Assembly (NCBI GenBank): GCA_023250675.1
Contig: JAHFAE010000006.1
Location: 1-36,167, forward strand
DNA from: Oligoflexia bacterium
Lineage (GTDB): Bacteria; Bdellovibrionota; Bdellovibrionia; JABDDW01
Direction of reading: 5' to 3'
DNA length: 36,167 nt
Part shown: positions 17,152-26,099 of the stretch, piece after piece
Numbering within the stretch: position 1 is the first letter of the stretch
How the letters are laid out: the number at the start of each line of letters is the position of its first letter
Position numbers and translations under genes: made by a program
Notes under the pieces: model-generated
Database searches by the model: none
What the model was told of the DNA's origin: nothing
What the model saw: the letters and a program-made list of their open reading frames with translations, nothing else

Positions 17152-17171
17152 TGAAACTCGGTGAAACTCGG
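17152..17171. repeat. Tandem 10-base repeat (two copies)
   Basis: TGAAACTCGG occurs twice head to tail between the convergent ends of the unknown exported protein and the GT-C-like gene, followed by TCGGTC. Only two copies. Probably slippage with no function visible. Confidence 0.6.
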
Positions 17172-17179
17172 TCGGTCAA

Positions 17180-18658
17180 TTAGTAATCCTTCAAAAGATC
17201 CTTCCGGACAAACAAAGCCGTAGCGCCATCGTGAAAATGGAGTTTCCACTCGGGCCGATCATGGAGAAGATATATCAGTGGAAGTTCAGAAGGTGTAAGA
17301 GAGATAATGAAAAAACCAATATTGTATTTGTTAACGACGTAACTTAGATGATCTTGAGAGAGGGCAACTTTACCGTAGGTATCCATATACAATTCAGGAG
17401 CATCGTCGTTGCAGTCGTAAACGACTTTTCGCTTACCATCCCACATCCAAGGTAAGTAGCAGCCTAAAGAAAATGAATTAAATACATTTGCTGTAGTAGG
17501 TAATGCTTCAAAAGCTTGCACAGATTCTGAAGTGAATATTCTTTGGTCTAAGCCAAAACCCATTTTTCGTGTCAAATCGCCACCGTAGGTGTAGCCCGAT
17601 AGGGGTATCTTAATTAACATGAAAAGAAGAGCGACCAAAAATGGAGAGGCCCAGATCAACCCGGCTTGCCTCCTAAATATTTCTAAGTGAGACGCTAATC
17701 CAATATTTAGAATCATCATTGAAAAAGCAGCAGTGGTGACTGATCGAAAATGTGCTAATCCCAGATAGACGAAAAAGACTAAAACAATTACTTCAAACCA
17801 GGGTTTACTTTTTTTATTTGCAATAAGAAGTCCCAAGCAAATTAAATATTGAATAATGAGTGTGTAAACTTCCCATCGAGTTCGAAACAGAGGATTCAAA
17901 GTAGACATAAACTCATAAATATTTGCTGCTAAAAAATCACCATTACTATTAAAGAAATCAAAAGGGAACAAGGCCCCGTAAATCCCCCTCGGGTTTGCTA
18001 GACAAGCCAATGTCGATAGAGCCAAAGTCTTCAAATGATTCTTAATTGGTACCAGGTTGCCTGTAAGAAAATTTACCAAAATGAAAACGCCAAGTAAGAA
18101 AAGTCCAATTGGAAAACCAGGATGAATATTGACCCAAACCAAAAAAAGCAGAGGAATAAACTTAAAAAATCGAGAAGGTCTGCGATTTTCTAACAATATC
18201 AATGCCAATATGATAGCGCTCACGATATCAGTGTAGAGAGAAGATCTCTCAAAAAGCCTAAACAAAGAAGCTTTGATAGCAAGGCCTGCAAATAAAACAA
18301 ATACAAGCGAATTTAAACTTAAAACTCGAGAAAACCAAAACCCCGCGGCAAATAAAAATGTAACAGCTGAGGCTTTGATTAAAATAAGCGCTGTGTAGCC
18401 ACCCACCACATAAATCATATAAGAGAGAGCGAAAGCTCCCCACTCATGCAAAATATGCCAGGGGTGATTTTGAAGGGAGTGGATAAATATGTCAGTTTGA
18501 GGAAATTGGCTTGTTCTAAAAAATTCACGGCCCATGGCGAGATAAATAAAAATATCGCCCTCTTGAATTGGAAAAGTACAAATCAAAAACACGGCAACCA
18601 AGAACAAAAGCGGTGCTAGATTTGACTTTAAGAATTGTGAAATATCTGGACCGGCCAT
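17180..18658 (-). CDS. Polytopic membrane protein, GT-C glycosyltransferase-like
   Basis: 492 residues with about ten hydrophobic helices and a soluble C-terminal part (from about 385). The first loop after helix 1 carries EGDIFIYLAMGREFF, FPQTDIFIH and HPWHILHEWGA. This acidic-loop pattern, with Asp near helix 1 and a following PxxDxF and W..HEW, is like predicted GT-C transferases that use lipid-linked sugars. The C-terminal domain (ANVFNSFSLGCYLPWMWD, KVVYDCNDDAPELY) resembles the periplasmic part of such proteins. It overlaps the HAD gene upstream by 31 bases, which suggests coupled translation and a shared pathway, perhaps envelope glycan or lipid modification. The family assignment is tentative. 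Confidence 0.6.
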   Translation of the reverse strand: MAGPDISQFLKSNLAPLLFLVAVFLICTFPIQEGDIFIYLAMGREFFRTSQFPQTDIFIHSLQNHPWHILHEWGAFALSYMIYVVGGYTALILIKASAVTFLFAAGFWFSRVLSLNSLVFVLFAGLAIKASLFRLFERSSLYTDIVSAIILALILLENRRPSRFFKFIPLLFLVWVNIHPGFPIGLFLLGVFILVNFLTGNLVPIKNHLKTLALSTLACLANPRGIYGALFPFDFFNSNGDFLAANIYEFMSTLNPLFRTRWEVYTLIIQYLICLGLLIANKKSKPWFEVIVLVFFVYLGLAHFRSVTTAAFSMMILNIGLASHLEIFRRQAGLIWASPFLVALLFMLIKIPLSGYTYGGDLTRKMGFGLDQRIFTSESVQAFEALPTTANVFNSFSLGCYLPWMWDGKRKVVYDCNDDAPELYMDTYGKVALSQDHLSYVVNKYNIGFFIISLTPSELPLIYLLHDRPEWKLHFHDGATALFVRKDLLKDY

Positions 18659-19368
18659 TTCAGTTTTTCTGCCTCGACTAAGAGGCGCTTTTCACTTTCC
18701 TCAATCTCAATACGATGGGGTTGAAAACAAATCACCAATGGCAATTCTGAGGCTATACCCAACATGTCTATATCGCCCATGGAATTTCCGACTACAATAT
18801 TAGGCTGAAACCTAAAAGTATTTTGGAGCCATTCTTTTTTACCGGGCCCATAGGGCACAGGCTTCACAACCTTATCTGTGAGTATGCCCTTATCGTTTAC
18901 TAGAACAGATGTCCCAATAATTTGATTTTTGGGGATTTTTAAATCCTTCAATGCAGGTTCCACGGCCCATTTTACACTGGCAGTGCAAATCCAAACTTCA
19001 AAATTATGGATCTGAAGTTTTTGGACTAAATCAGACATTCGAGAGTCGATTTTGTTTTTGAAATTTTTTTGATAATTGAGCCGCCCCTGTTCACGTAGTT
19101 GCGACTCCTCAACTCCAGCATTGATTTGTGCCAGCCAACCGTAAGCTTGAATTGGATTTTTTTCTTCCAATTCACGATAGTAAGTCCAAGGATCACCAAT
19201 ATTCCTCAAGCCCGGCGCAAGTTTGTTTGTAACTTGATATTCAAAGAATTCCTCACCGAGATCGTCGTACCAAAGAGTACCATCTGCATCAAAAACGGCC
19301 AATTTATCTTGACGTTTAGTTGCAAGAGCAAGATCAATAGCCTTCTTAACATTTGAATTCCAAGTCAT
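18628..19368 (-). CDS. HAD-superfamily phosphatase (SerB-like, type IB)
   Basis: 246 residues, cytosolic. Motif I is FDADGTLW (nucleophile D27, acid/base D29), motif II is WICTAS with Ser after ICTA, a Lys of motif III lies in the DKVVKPVPYGPGKKEW region, and motif IV is GNSMGDIDML with the metal-binding Asp pair. The helical cap between motifs I and II (EEFFEYQ to RMSDLVQKL) fits the C1 cap of phosphoserine-phosphatase-like HADs. The substrate is unknown; SerB itself is one of several options. The ATG is 89 bases from the divergent exchanger gene. The 3' end overlaps the GT-C-like gene, so both are probably one operon. Confidence 0.75.
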   Translation of the reverse strand: MTWNSNVKKAIDLALATKRQDKLAVFDADGTLWYDDLGEEFFEYQVTNKLAPGLRNIGDPWTYYRELEEKNPIQAYGWLAQINAGVEESQLREQGRLNYQKNFKNKIDSRMSDLVQKLQIHNFEVWICTASVKWAVEPALKDLKIPKNQIIGTSVLVNDKGILTDKVVKPVPYGPGKKEWLQNTFRFQPNIVVGNSMGDIDMLGIASELPLVICFQPHRIEIEESEKRLLVEAEKLKWPVQIFHNS

Positions 19369-19457
19369 ATGATTCAGATTGTCATGATTCCCGTGTACTT
19401 AATTTGATGATTCAACAGTATACTTGCCAATACAAGAGAATTAGGGGATTAAAAGCT

Positions 19458-20564
19458 ATGGAGCAATGGCATCACATCATTTGGACCGTACCCGCCGTCA
19501 TATTTTCTTCTCTCATCATTGGCTGGGGGGCGGAGACTGCGGCACTTTTTATCAGCCAGGGTATTGCTCTTGCCATTTTGGCATGGCTCCAAACATTTCC
19601 CGAATTTGCAGTTGAAGCAGTAATCGCATGGCAACAGCGACAAGAGCTTATGATAGCGAATCTCACCGGTTCGTTGAGACTTTTGGTGGGACTAGGGTGG
19701 CCACTGATTTATTTCACATCCGCTTTCTTTGGCAGGAAAGCTAAAGGCAAATGGCCCGTTATAAAACTTAAAACTCAAAATATTTTAGAGGTCTACACTT
19801 TACTTTTTGCCACCATTTACTTTTTATTTATTTGGCTCAAAGATACGTTAACGGTATTTGATAGTTTTTCATTATTTCTTATTTACACCGTGTACTTATA
19901 TCAACTTTCAAAAATGCCAGCCGCAGATCACGAAGAAACGGAGGATTTACCTTGGATATCAAAAAAGATAATTCCGTTAGCAAAGGTACCGAGAGTATTA
20001 GGAATTGTTGGATTATTTGTTTTTGGTGGGGTGATTCTTGAATTTTCTGTTGATCCCTTCCTCCACAGTCTAGAGGCTTTAGCAGCGCTATTTGGAATTT
20101 CTTCTTTTTTCTTTATTCAATGGTGCGCCCCGTTTGTGAGCGAGTTTCCAGAAAAAGTTACGGCGTTTCAATGGGCGAGGAGGGCGAGCAAAGTGACCAT
20201 GGCGCTCCTTAATATGGTGAGCTCAAATATTGTTCAATGGACCATAATGGCCGGAATGTTGCCTATTATTTATAGCTATTCAAAAGGTGAATTTACCGCC
20301 ATTACTTTTAACGCGCTTCAAGAAAATGAAATTTTACTTACTGTTTTACAATCGTTTCTAAGCGTTTTGTTTTTAATTGATTTGGAATTCGGTCTGCAAG
20401 ACGCTCTTGGACTCTTCATCTTGTGGCTCGTACAATTTATTTTTCCCACGGCCCGCGAATATGTAATTTCAGCATACGGCTTATGGATGATTTTTGAGAT
20501 TTACCGACTTTTAAAGTCAGAGAAAATATTTATGACCCTTAAAAGATTTAAGAATAAGGAATAA
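19458..20564 (+). CDS. CaCA-superfamily cation exchanger-like membrane protein
   Basis: 368 residues from ATG 19458, with AGGGGATT 15 to 8 bases before it. A longer reading from 19353 adds 35 polar residues that overlap the divergent HAD gene and looks wrong. About ten hydrophobic helices are present. The two inverted alpha-repeats of Na/Ca exchangers can be seen in altered form: TFPEFAVEAVIAWQQ...NLTGSLRLLVGLG in the first half and SEFPEKVTAFQWARR...LNMVSSNIVQWTIMAG in the second, with an acidic loop (ADHEETEDLPW) between. The Glu in each PE pair is the expected ion ligand. The transported ion is not readable. One base separates it from glpD. Confidence 0.7.
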   Translation: MEQWHHIIWTVPAVIFSSLIIGWGAETAALFISQGIALAILAWLQTFPEFAVEAVIAWQQRQELMIANLTGSLRLLVGLGWPLIYFTSAFFGRKAKGKWPVIKLKTQNILEVYTLLFATIYFLFIWLKDTLTVFDSFSLFLIYTVYLYQLSKMPAADHEETEDLPWISKKIIPLAKVPRVLGIVGLFVFGGVILEFSVDPFLHSLEALAALFGISSFFFIQWCAPFVSEFPEKVTAFQWARRASKVTMALLNMVSSNIVQWTIMAGMLPIIYSYSKGEFTAITFNALQENEILLTVLQSFLSVLFLIDLEFGLQDALGLFILWLVQFIFPTAREYVISAYGLWMIFEIYRLLKSEKIFMTLKRFKNKE

Positions 20565-20565
20565 A

Positions 20566-22212
20566 ATGCAAAGTCTTTCAAAAAGATTCTCGCATTTAGA
20601 GCGAAATGAAAACCTGAAAAATCTTGGTGAACAAATATTCGATCTCTGCATAATCGGTGGAGGAATCACGGGAGCAGGTACAGCTCGCGATGCATCGAGT
20701 AGAGGAATGAATGTTTGTCTCATCGAGCAAAATGACTTTGCTTCTGGTACGAGCAGTCGCTCTAGTAAACTCATTCATGGTGGTATACGCTATCTCGAAA
20801 ATCTAGAATTCGGTTTGGTTTTTGAAGCTCTCAATGAAAGGCATGTTCTATTTGAAATCGCGCCCCACCTTGTTCATCCATTGACGTTTGTTTTGCCGAT
20901 CTATAAGGATAGCAGGGTAGGAATGTTTAAGATGGGTTTAGGAATGTGGCTTTACGATGCCCTTTCACTGTTTCACGCACCTAAATTTCACGAGCGAATG
21001 TCGCCCCAGGCCACTCTTTCGACATTCCCAAGTCTTCGAAGTGAGGGACTCGTTGGAGCTTACAGTTATAGCGATGCCTATATGGATGACGACCGGCTCG
21101 TAATTGAGACTCTACGTTCGGCCCATTCTTACGGGGCTCTGCTGACAAACTATGCGCAAGCAGGAAGTGGCGAATTTGATAAAAACAATCGTCTCATTTC
21201 ACTCGAAGTGGTGGATCAATTTACCAAAAACAAAGTCAAAATTAAGGCCAAACATTTTATAAGCACCGTTGGCCCTTGGACCGATCAATTCGCGTCGACT
21301 TTGATGAAGTGGAAAAGCATTTTACGCCCCAGTAAAGGAATACATTTTACTTTGTCCAAGAGCCGTCTTCCCATTACTGATGCTATGGTTATGGGTACGG
21401 GCAAAGATAATCGAATCATTTTTGCTATTCCAAGACATGAGATGGTTATTATTGGAACTACGGATACGGATTTTCAAGGTGATCCTAGTCAGGTACATAG
21501 CGATTCGATTGACGTCAAGTATCTTTTAGAAATTGTGGCAGAATATTTCCCCCAGGCGAAAATTGTTGAAGACGACATATTGGCGACTTATTCGGGTGTT
21601 CGCCCCCTTGTTAATGACGGTAGCCAAACAGAAAGCAAAGTCAGCCGCGAACACGTTATTTTGCCAACGGCCCAAAACGTAACATTTGTCGCCGGCGGCA
21701 AATATACAACTTATCGCCGCATGTCTCGAGACATCATAGAAAAAGTTTTGAAAAATGAATTTACCCTCGAAGAAAGAGTTAAGTTTGCTCGAAATCAGAC
21801 TCGCGATGTAATTAATCCCCATATTACAGTCGAAAAGCAGGCGGCAAGTTTAAGTCAATCTATCTTGTGGTCAGCGCAGTATGGTCTATCTGAAAACGAA
21901 ACCAAGTTTCTCGCCGAGCGCCACGGATTTGAGGCTTTAGACCTTCTCGAAGAAGGCGAGGAGTATGGACTGCAAAATCCTTGGGAGATGGAAGCTTTAT
22001 TTGCCATTCGCCATACCATGTGTATTCACTTGCGAGATTTTATGGTGAGGCGATCACCGCTCTTTTTAGCGAGAAAAGACCATGGATTTTCTCTCTTAGA
22101 CGGTATTGCTGCCGTATTTCAGAAAGAAAGAAAATGGACACAAGAGCAGCTTACCCATGAAAAACAAATGTATTTTGACCACCTCAAATTTGAAATGGGT
22201 TGGAGAAAATAA
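20566..22212 (+). CDS. glpD: Aerobic glycerol-3-phosphate dehydrogenase (FAD)
   Basis: 548-residue flavoprotein that oxidises glycerol 3-phosphate to dihydroxyacetone phosphate at the inner membrane and passes electrons to quinone. FAD motif CIIGGGITGAGTARDASSRG near the N-terminus, then FASGTSSRSSKLIHGGIRYL, the GlpD signature. Later VAGGKYTTYRRMSRDI closes the FAD site, and a C-terminal DAO_C-type helical domain starts about residue 400 (LFAIRHTMCIHLRDFMVRR). The ATG has AAGGA 5-9 bases before it. No glpK or glpF lies in the window, so glycerol 3-phosphate probably comes from lipid turnover or uptake. Confidence 0.93.
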   Translation: MQSLSKRFSHLERNENLKNLGEQIFDLCIIGGGITGAGTARDASSRGMNVCLIEQNDFASGTSSRSSKLIHGGIRYLENLEFGLVFEALNERHVLFEIAPHLVHPLTFVLPIYKDSRVGMFKMGLGMWLYDALSLFHAPKFHERMSPQATLSTFPSLRSEGLVGAYSYSDAYMDDDRLVIETLRSAHSYGALLTNYAQAGSGEFDKNNRLISLEVVDQFTKNKVKIKAKHFISTVGPWTDQFASTLMKWKSILRPSKGIHFTLSKSRLPITDAMVMGTGKDNRIIFAIPRHEMVIIGTTDTDFQGDPSQVHSDSIDVKYLLEIVAEYFPQAKIVEDDILATYSGVRPLVNDGSQTESKVSREHVILPTAQNVTFVAGGKYTTYRRMSRDIIEKVLKNEFTLEERVKFARNQTRDVINPHITVEKQAASLSQSILWSAQYGLSENETKFLAERHGFEALDLLEEGEEYGLQNPWEMEALFAIRHTMCIHLRDFMVRRSPLFLARKDHGFSLLDGIAAVFQKERKWTQEQLTHEKQMYFDHLKFEMGWRK

Positions 22213-22283
22213 TATATGGGCAATTGGCTAGGATTCATTGACATCGTTGTACAAGAGCACGCGAGCATTTCGCACCAAAATGT

Positions 22284-22745
22284 CTATTTTCTACTTTTTA
22301 ATCCCTGAATAACATCTTTTATTTTTCCCAACCCATTAACTCCGTGGGATGCAAGAAATTTAGCAAAAGAAATTCCGCCAGCCTTTATCACGCCGAGGTA
22401 ACCTTGAGTGAGTAGATTGATCATTGAACCAACAACCCGTATTTTAATGTCACCGGCTAAATAACTTTTAACGATATTGATTCCCAATTCTCCAATTTCG
22501 CCAGTCTTATCATTGACGAGAGATTCAATTGAATTTTGATTGAGATGAAAAACGACGTCCGGTTTGGAGGCAGGTCGTTGTGAGAACCGAGGTCTGCCAT
22601 TCTCTTTATGAAATACACATTCCAAATTGCCATTGATGACCACACCAATTTCTACACTTTGGCTCAAAGAGTCAGAAGCACTGGCGCAAATGGGCCTTTC
22701 TTCAAAAAAAGCTCTTAAACTTTCGAACGCTTGCTGATCAGACAT
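22284..22745 (-). CDS. SCP2-like sterol/lipid-binding domain protein
   Basis: 153 residues from ATG 22745; ATG 22754 and TTG 22781 are also open and none has a clear ribosome site. The middle part has the SCP2 pattern: alternating strands VEIGVVINGNLECVFHKENG, PDVVFHLNQNSIESLVN, then a helix and GDIKIRVVGSMINLL. SCP2 domains bind lipids or acyl-CoAs in a hydrophobic tunnel. No signal peptide, so cytosolic. The end is basic and helical (GKIKDVIQGLKSRK). Divergent from the AMP nucleosidase gene with only 49 bases between, so their promoters must overlap. The assignment is moderate. Confidence 0.5.
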   Translation of the reverse strand: MSDQQAFESLRAFFEERPICASASDSLSQSVEIGVVINGNLECVFHKENGRPRFSQRPASKPDVVFHLNQNSIESLVNDKTGEIGELGINIVKSYLAGDIKIRVVGSMINLLTQGYLGVIKAGGISFAKFLASHGVNGLGKIKDVIQGLKSRK

Positions 22746-22794
22746 AATTAACATAGTATTTAAATTTAATATCGATAGCAAGGAAGAGCTTTTT

Positions 22795-23622
22795 ATGAAA
22801 ATGACATCATCCGGCCCGTCAACAGACCCACAAGATCAACAGCGCACCTGGAATAATCCCCAAAAGTTAGCCATTGCACGCAATATGCTGGAGCGCTACA
22901 CGGGGTCAAGCCATCAAGATTTTCATAAGCACATCATTCTAACAAATTTTGAATATTACATGGATCGGTTTAGCAAAACATATAATGCCCCGATCCATTC
23001 GGGTTCGGTGATGCGCGTAGCTCATAGTAAAGTTTTGGGTGTAAGCATCGTGGATTTTAAAATTGGGAGTCCCACCGCCGCTTTAGTCATCGAAATGCTT
23101 TCGTCTGTCGCTCCGGATGCAGTTCTTATGTTAGGTATGTGCGGTGGTTTGCATCGAGATTTAAAGATCGGTGATTTTTTACTTCCCATGGCGGCAATCA
23201 GGGATGAGGGGACAAGCGTTCACTTTATGCCGACGCAAGTTCCGGCACTTCCAACATTCAAGATTCAAAAATTTTTAAGCCAAATTATTATAGAAAAAAA
23301 CCAAACGTATCAGACGGGGGTTGTTCACACTACCGATTATCGATTTTGGGAATTCGACGAAGAATTTAAGGCGACACTGAGACGAGAAAAAGTGGCGGCC
23401 ATTGAAATGGAATGCGCCACTTTGTTTATTACTGCTTTTGCTTGCAAAGTTCCCTGCGGGGCGCTTCTCTTGGTCAGCGATCTTCCACTAGAAAAAATTA
23501 AAACTAAAGACTCAGCCAATAAAATTTTTAGAGATTATACTGATTTGCACCTTGAGATTGGCGCCCAGGCCATGACCGAAATTGACGAACGAGGTGACAA
23601 GGTGCGCCATTTTGAGTGGTAA
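22795..23622 (+). CDS. AMP nucleosidase, short (PNP_UDP family) form
   Basis: 275 residues. The N-terminal pattern MLERYTGSSHQDFHKHIILT followed by NFEYYMDRF matches the short AMP nucleosidases known from Bacteroidetes and some proteobacteria. It continues with the phosphorylase-type core: VLMLGMCGGLHRDLKIGDFL, AIRDEGTS, VAAIEMECATLFITAFA with the ribose-binding Glu-Met-Glu, and LLLVSDLPL, where the Asp is the general acid. It would split AMP into adenine and ribose 5-phosphate. It lacks the extra N-terminal domain of E. coli Amn. A GGAAG site precedes the ATG. mreB follows 67 bases after the stop. Confidence 0.8.
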   Translation: MKMTSSGPSTDPQDQQRTWNNPQKLAIARNMLERYTGSSHQDFHKHIILTNFEYYMDRFSKTYNAPIHSGSVMRVAHSKVLGVSIVDFKIGSPTAALVIEMLSSVAPDAVLMLGMCGGLHRDLKIGDFLLPMAAIRDEGTSVHFMPTQVPALPTFKIQKFLSQIIIEKNQTYQTGVVHTTDYRFWEFDEEFKATLRREKVAAIEMECATLFITAFACKVPCGALLLVSDLPLEKIKTKDSANKIFRDYTDLHLEIGAQAMTEIDERGDKVRHFEW

Positions 23623-23641
23623 AATAATTTTTCGCCGTTGA

Positions 23642-24733
<1,092 letters not shown>

Positions 24734-24735
24734 TA

Positions 24736-25176
24736 ATGCTTAATGAGGTCCATTATCAGACGGTCCTCAAATTTTTCTTTTTTCTTCTCCCCGACGAAGA
24801 TGAGGCCCTGAATTTTTCATCAAAAGTAATCAAGCAAATCAACTCCCACCACAAACGAAATCAAAACATAAAGATAGATCTCATCATTTTAAATGGGCTT
24901 TGGGAAATTTATAATCGCTACCAAAATCGAATTCTCCAGTTGATTAATATTGAATCTCGACACCCGTGGCAGCCCTTGCAATCTGACAGAGCGGCGGCGT
25001 GGCGAAATTATTTAAAGGATAGTGAGCCTGAAGTGAGGGCTATCCTCGTTTTTAGGTACATTCTTGGGTATTCGCCAGAGTTTATTAGTGAAGCACTGAA
25101 TATTCCCTGCGGGACGGTTTTGTATCGAATGGGCCGAGGTCTTGAGTCTGTAGCTGGAAAATTGAAATCCATATGA
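24736..25176 (+). CDS. ECF-like sigma factor, short or degenerate
   Basis: 146 residues. The last 60 (EPEVRAILVFRYILGYSPEF, ISEALNIPCGTVLYRMGRGL) fit sigma region 4.2: a helix, then a helix-turn-helix with the usual IPxGTVxxRxxRG. The first 60 (FFFFLLPDEDEALNFSSKVI) resemble region 2 but are short, without the clear DDAEDLVQ motif. It may be a group IV (ECF) factor with a reduced region 2, or a sigma-like regulator that does not initiate on its own. The start is 2 bases after the mreB stop, and its stop overlaps the next ATG. The following gene is a zinc-type anti-sigma, which supports the sigma reading. Confidence 0.65.
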   Translation: MLNEVHYQTVLKFFFFLLPDEDEALNFSSKVIKQINSHHKRNQNIKIDLIILNGLWEIYNRYQNRILQLINIESRHPWQPLQSDRAAAWRNYLKDSEPEVRAILVFRYILGYSPEFISEALNIPCGTVLYRMGRGLESVAGKLKSI

Positions 25177-26099
25177 TGGCGAGCGGATGTTTTCTAAACA
25201 GAGAGCAAATCCACCTTCTAGTCGAAGATAAGATTTCTGGCAAAAAGTTTATTCAAGTTCAAGCACATATTCGGGATTGTATGGAATGCGAAATAGTCTA
25301 TAAAAACCTAAACGACGCGAAATCTTTTTTGATAGATCTTTCAAACCTGAAGGCAACTGCTGACACAGTAACTAAACTTAAATCTGAAACGAAAACTCTT
25401 AAAAATATTATGGTTCTTTTGCAGTGGCGAAACTTGCCGCCAAGTTTAAAATGGACCATGGAATACGCTTCGATTGCTTGTGTTATGTTCGTTGGTCTTC
25501 ATTATTTTCCTTGGAAGCGAGCAGTAAGAAAAATAAATACCTATAGAACATTACCTCAAACAATCCAGATTCCCCTTCTAGAAACTATAACATTAGATCT
25601 TCCCTTGCCCACACCCTCAGTTCTAACTGGGTTGGAGCCTGAACCTCCCCCCATGGTCGGCGCAGCTCCAGTAAAACTGTTTCAGCCTAAAACTGTTTCT
25701 CGTGTTGTCCCTCGCCCTACGGCGACACCCTTACCCAATTATCAGGATGCATCCGATGATATCGGAACTGAAGTTGAAAGTTCTGGTGACGAATCTGTTG
25801 AACCGGTTGGTGATTATAGCAAAAATGGAGAGTCAAGGCTCAATGGAGAAATCAAAGCGACAGAAAATAATAATGAGCCAAAACCGAAATCCAATTTAGA
25901 ATTGAATCCCGAGCATGGACCGGCTGAGAAAGTGGAATCAAATGCAGAGCCGAAGTTAGAATTGAAGCCCCCGCCAAAACCAGGGCCAAAAATTGACTCG
26001 AAAACTAGCAAAATTCCTGAGCCAGGAGAAATGCAAGAGAAAGGTGTTGAAAAAGAACCTGTAAATGTACAAAAAGGCGACAGTGAGGCCATCCCATGA
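25173..26099 (+). CDS. Putative zinc-type transmembrane anti-sigma factor
   Basis: 308 residues. The cytosolic front has the ZAS motif H-x3-C-x2-C (H32, C36, C39 in AHIRDCMEC). After a linker a single membrane helix lies at about 96-113 (EYASIACVMFVGLHYFPW). The outer part is rich in Pro, Glu and Lys, disordered, with near-repeats of EPKxxLELxP at about 230-275. The front half should hold the sigma factor encoded just before (ATGA overlap). Release would follow a signal sensed outside the membrane, perhaps by proteolysis as in RseA, but no sensor domain is recognisable. Its end overlaps the kinase gene (ATGA). Confidence 0.7.
   Translation: MMASGCFLNREQIHLLVEDKISGKKFIQVQAHIRDCMECEIVYKNLNDAKSFLIDLSNLKATADTVTKLKSETKTLKNIMVLLQWRNLPPSLKWTMEYASIACVMFVGLHYFPWKRAVRKINTYRTLPQTIQIPLLETITLDLPLPTPSVLTGLEPEPPPMVGAAPVKLFQPKTVSRVVPRPTATPLPNYQDASDDIGTEVESSGDESVEPVGDYSKNGESRLNGEIKATENNNEPKPKSNLELNPEHGPAEKVESNAEPKLELKPPPKPGPKIDSKTSKIPEPGEMQEKGVEKEPVNVQKGDSEAIP

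Noticed and set aside
17152-17171. Tandem TGAAACTCGG as a possible CRISPR or attachment site
   Set aside because: Only two 10-base copies without spacers, and no integrase or cas gene nearby.
19353-19457. 35-residue N-terminal extension of the exchanger
   Set aside because: Polar, overlaps the start of the divergent HAD gene, and a good ribosome site exists before ATG 19458.
25814-26092. Minus-strand frame of 92 codons rich in Gly, Phe and Ser
   Set aside because: It is the shadow of the Pro/Glu/Lys-rich repeat region of the anti-sigma-like protein; composition explains its length.
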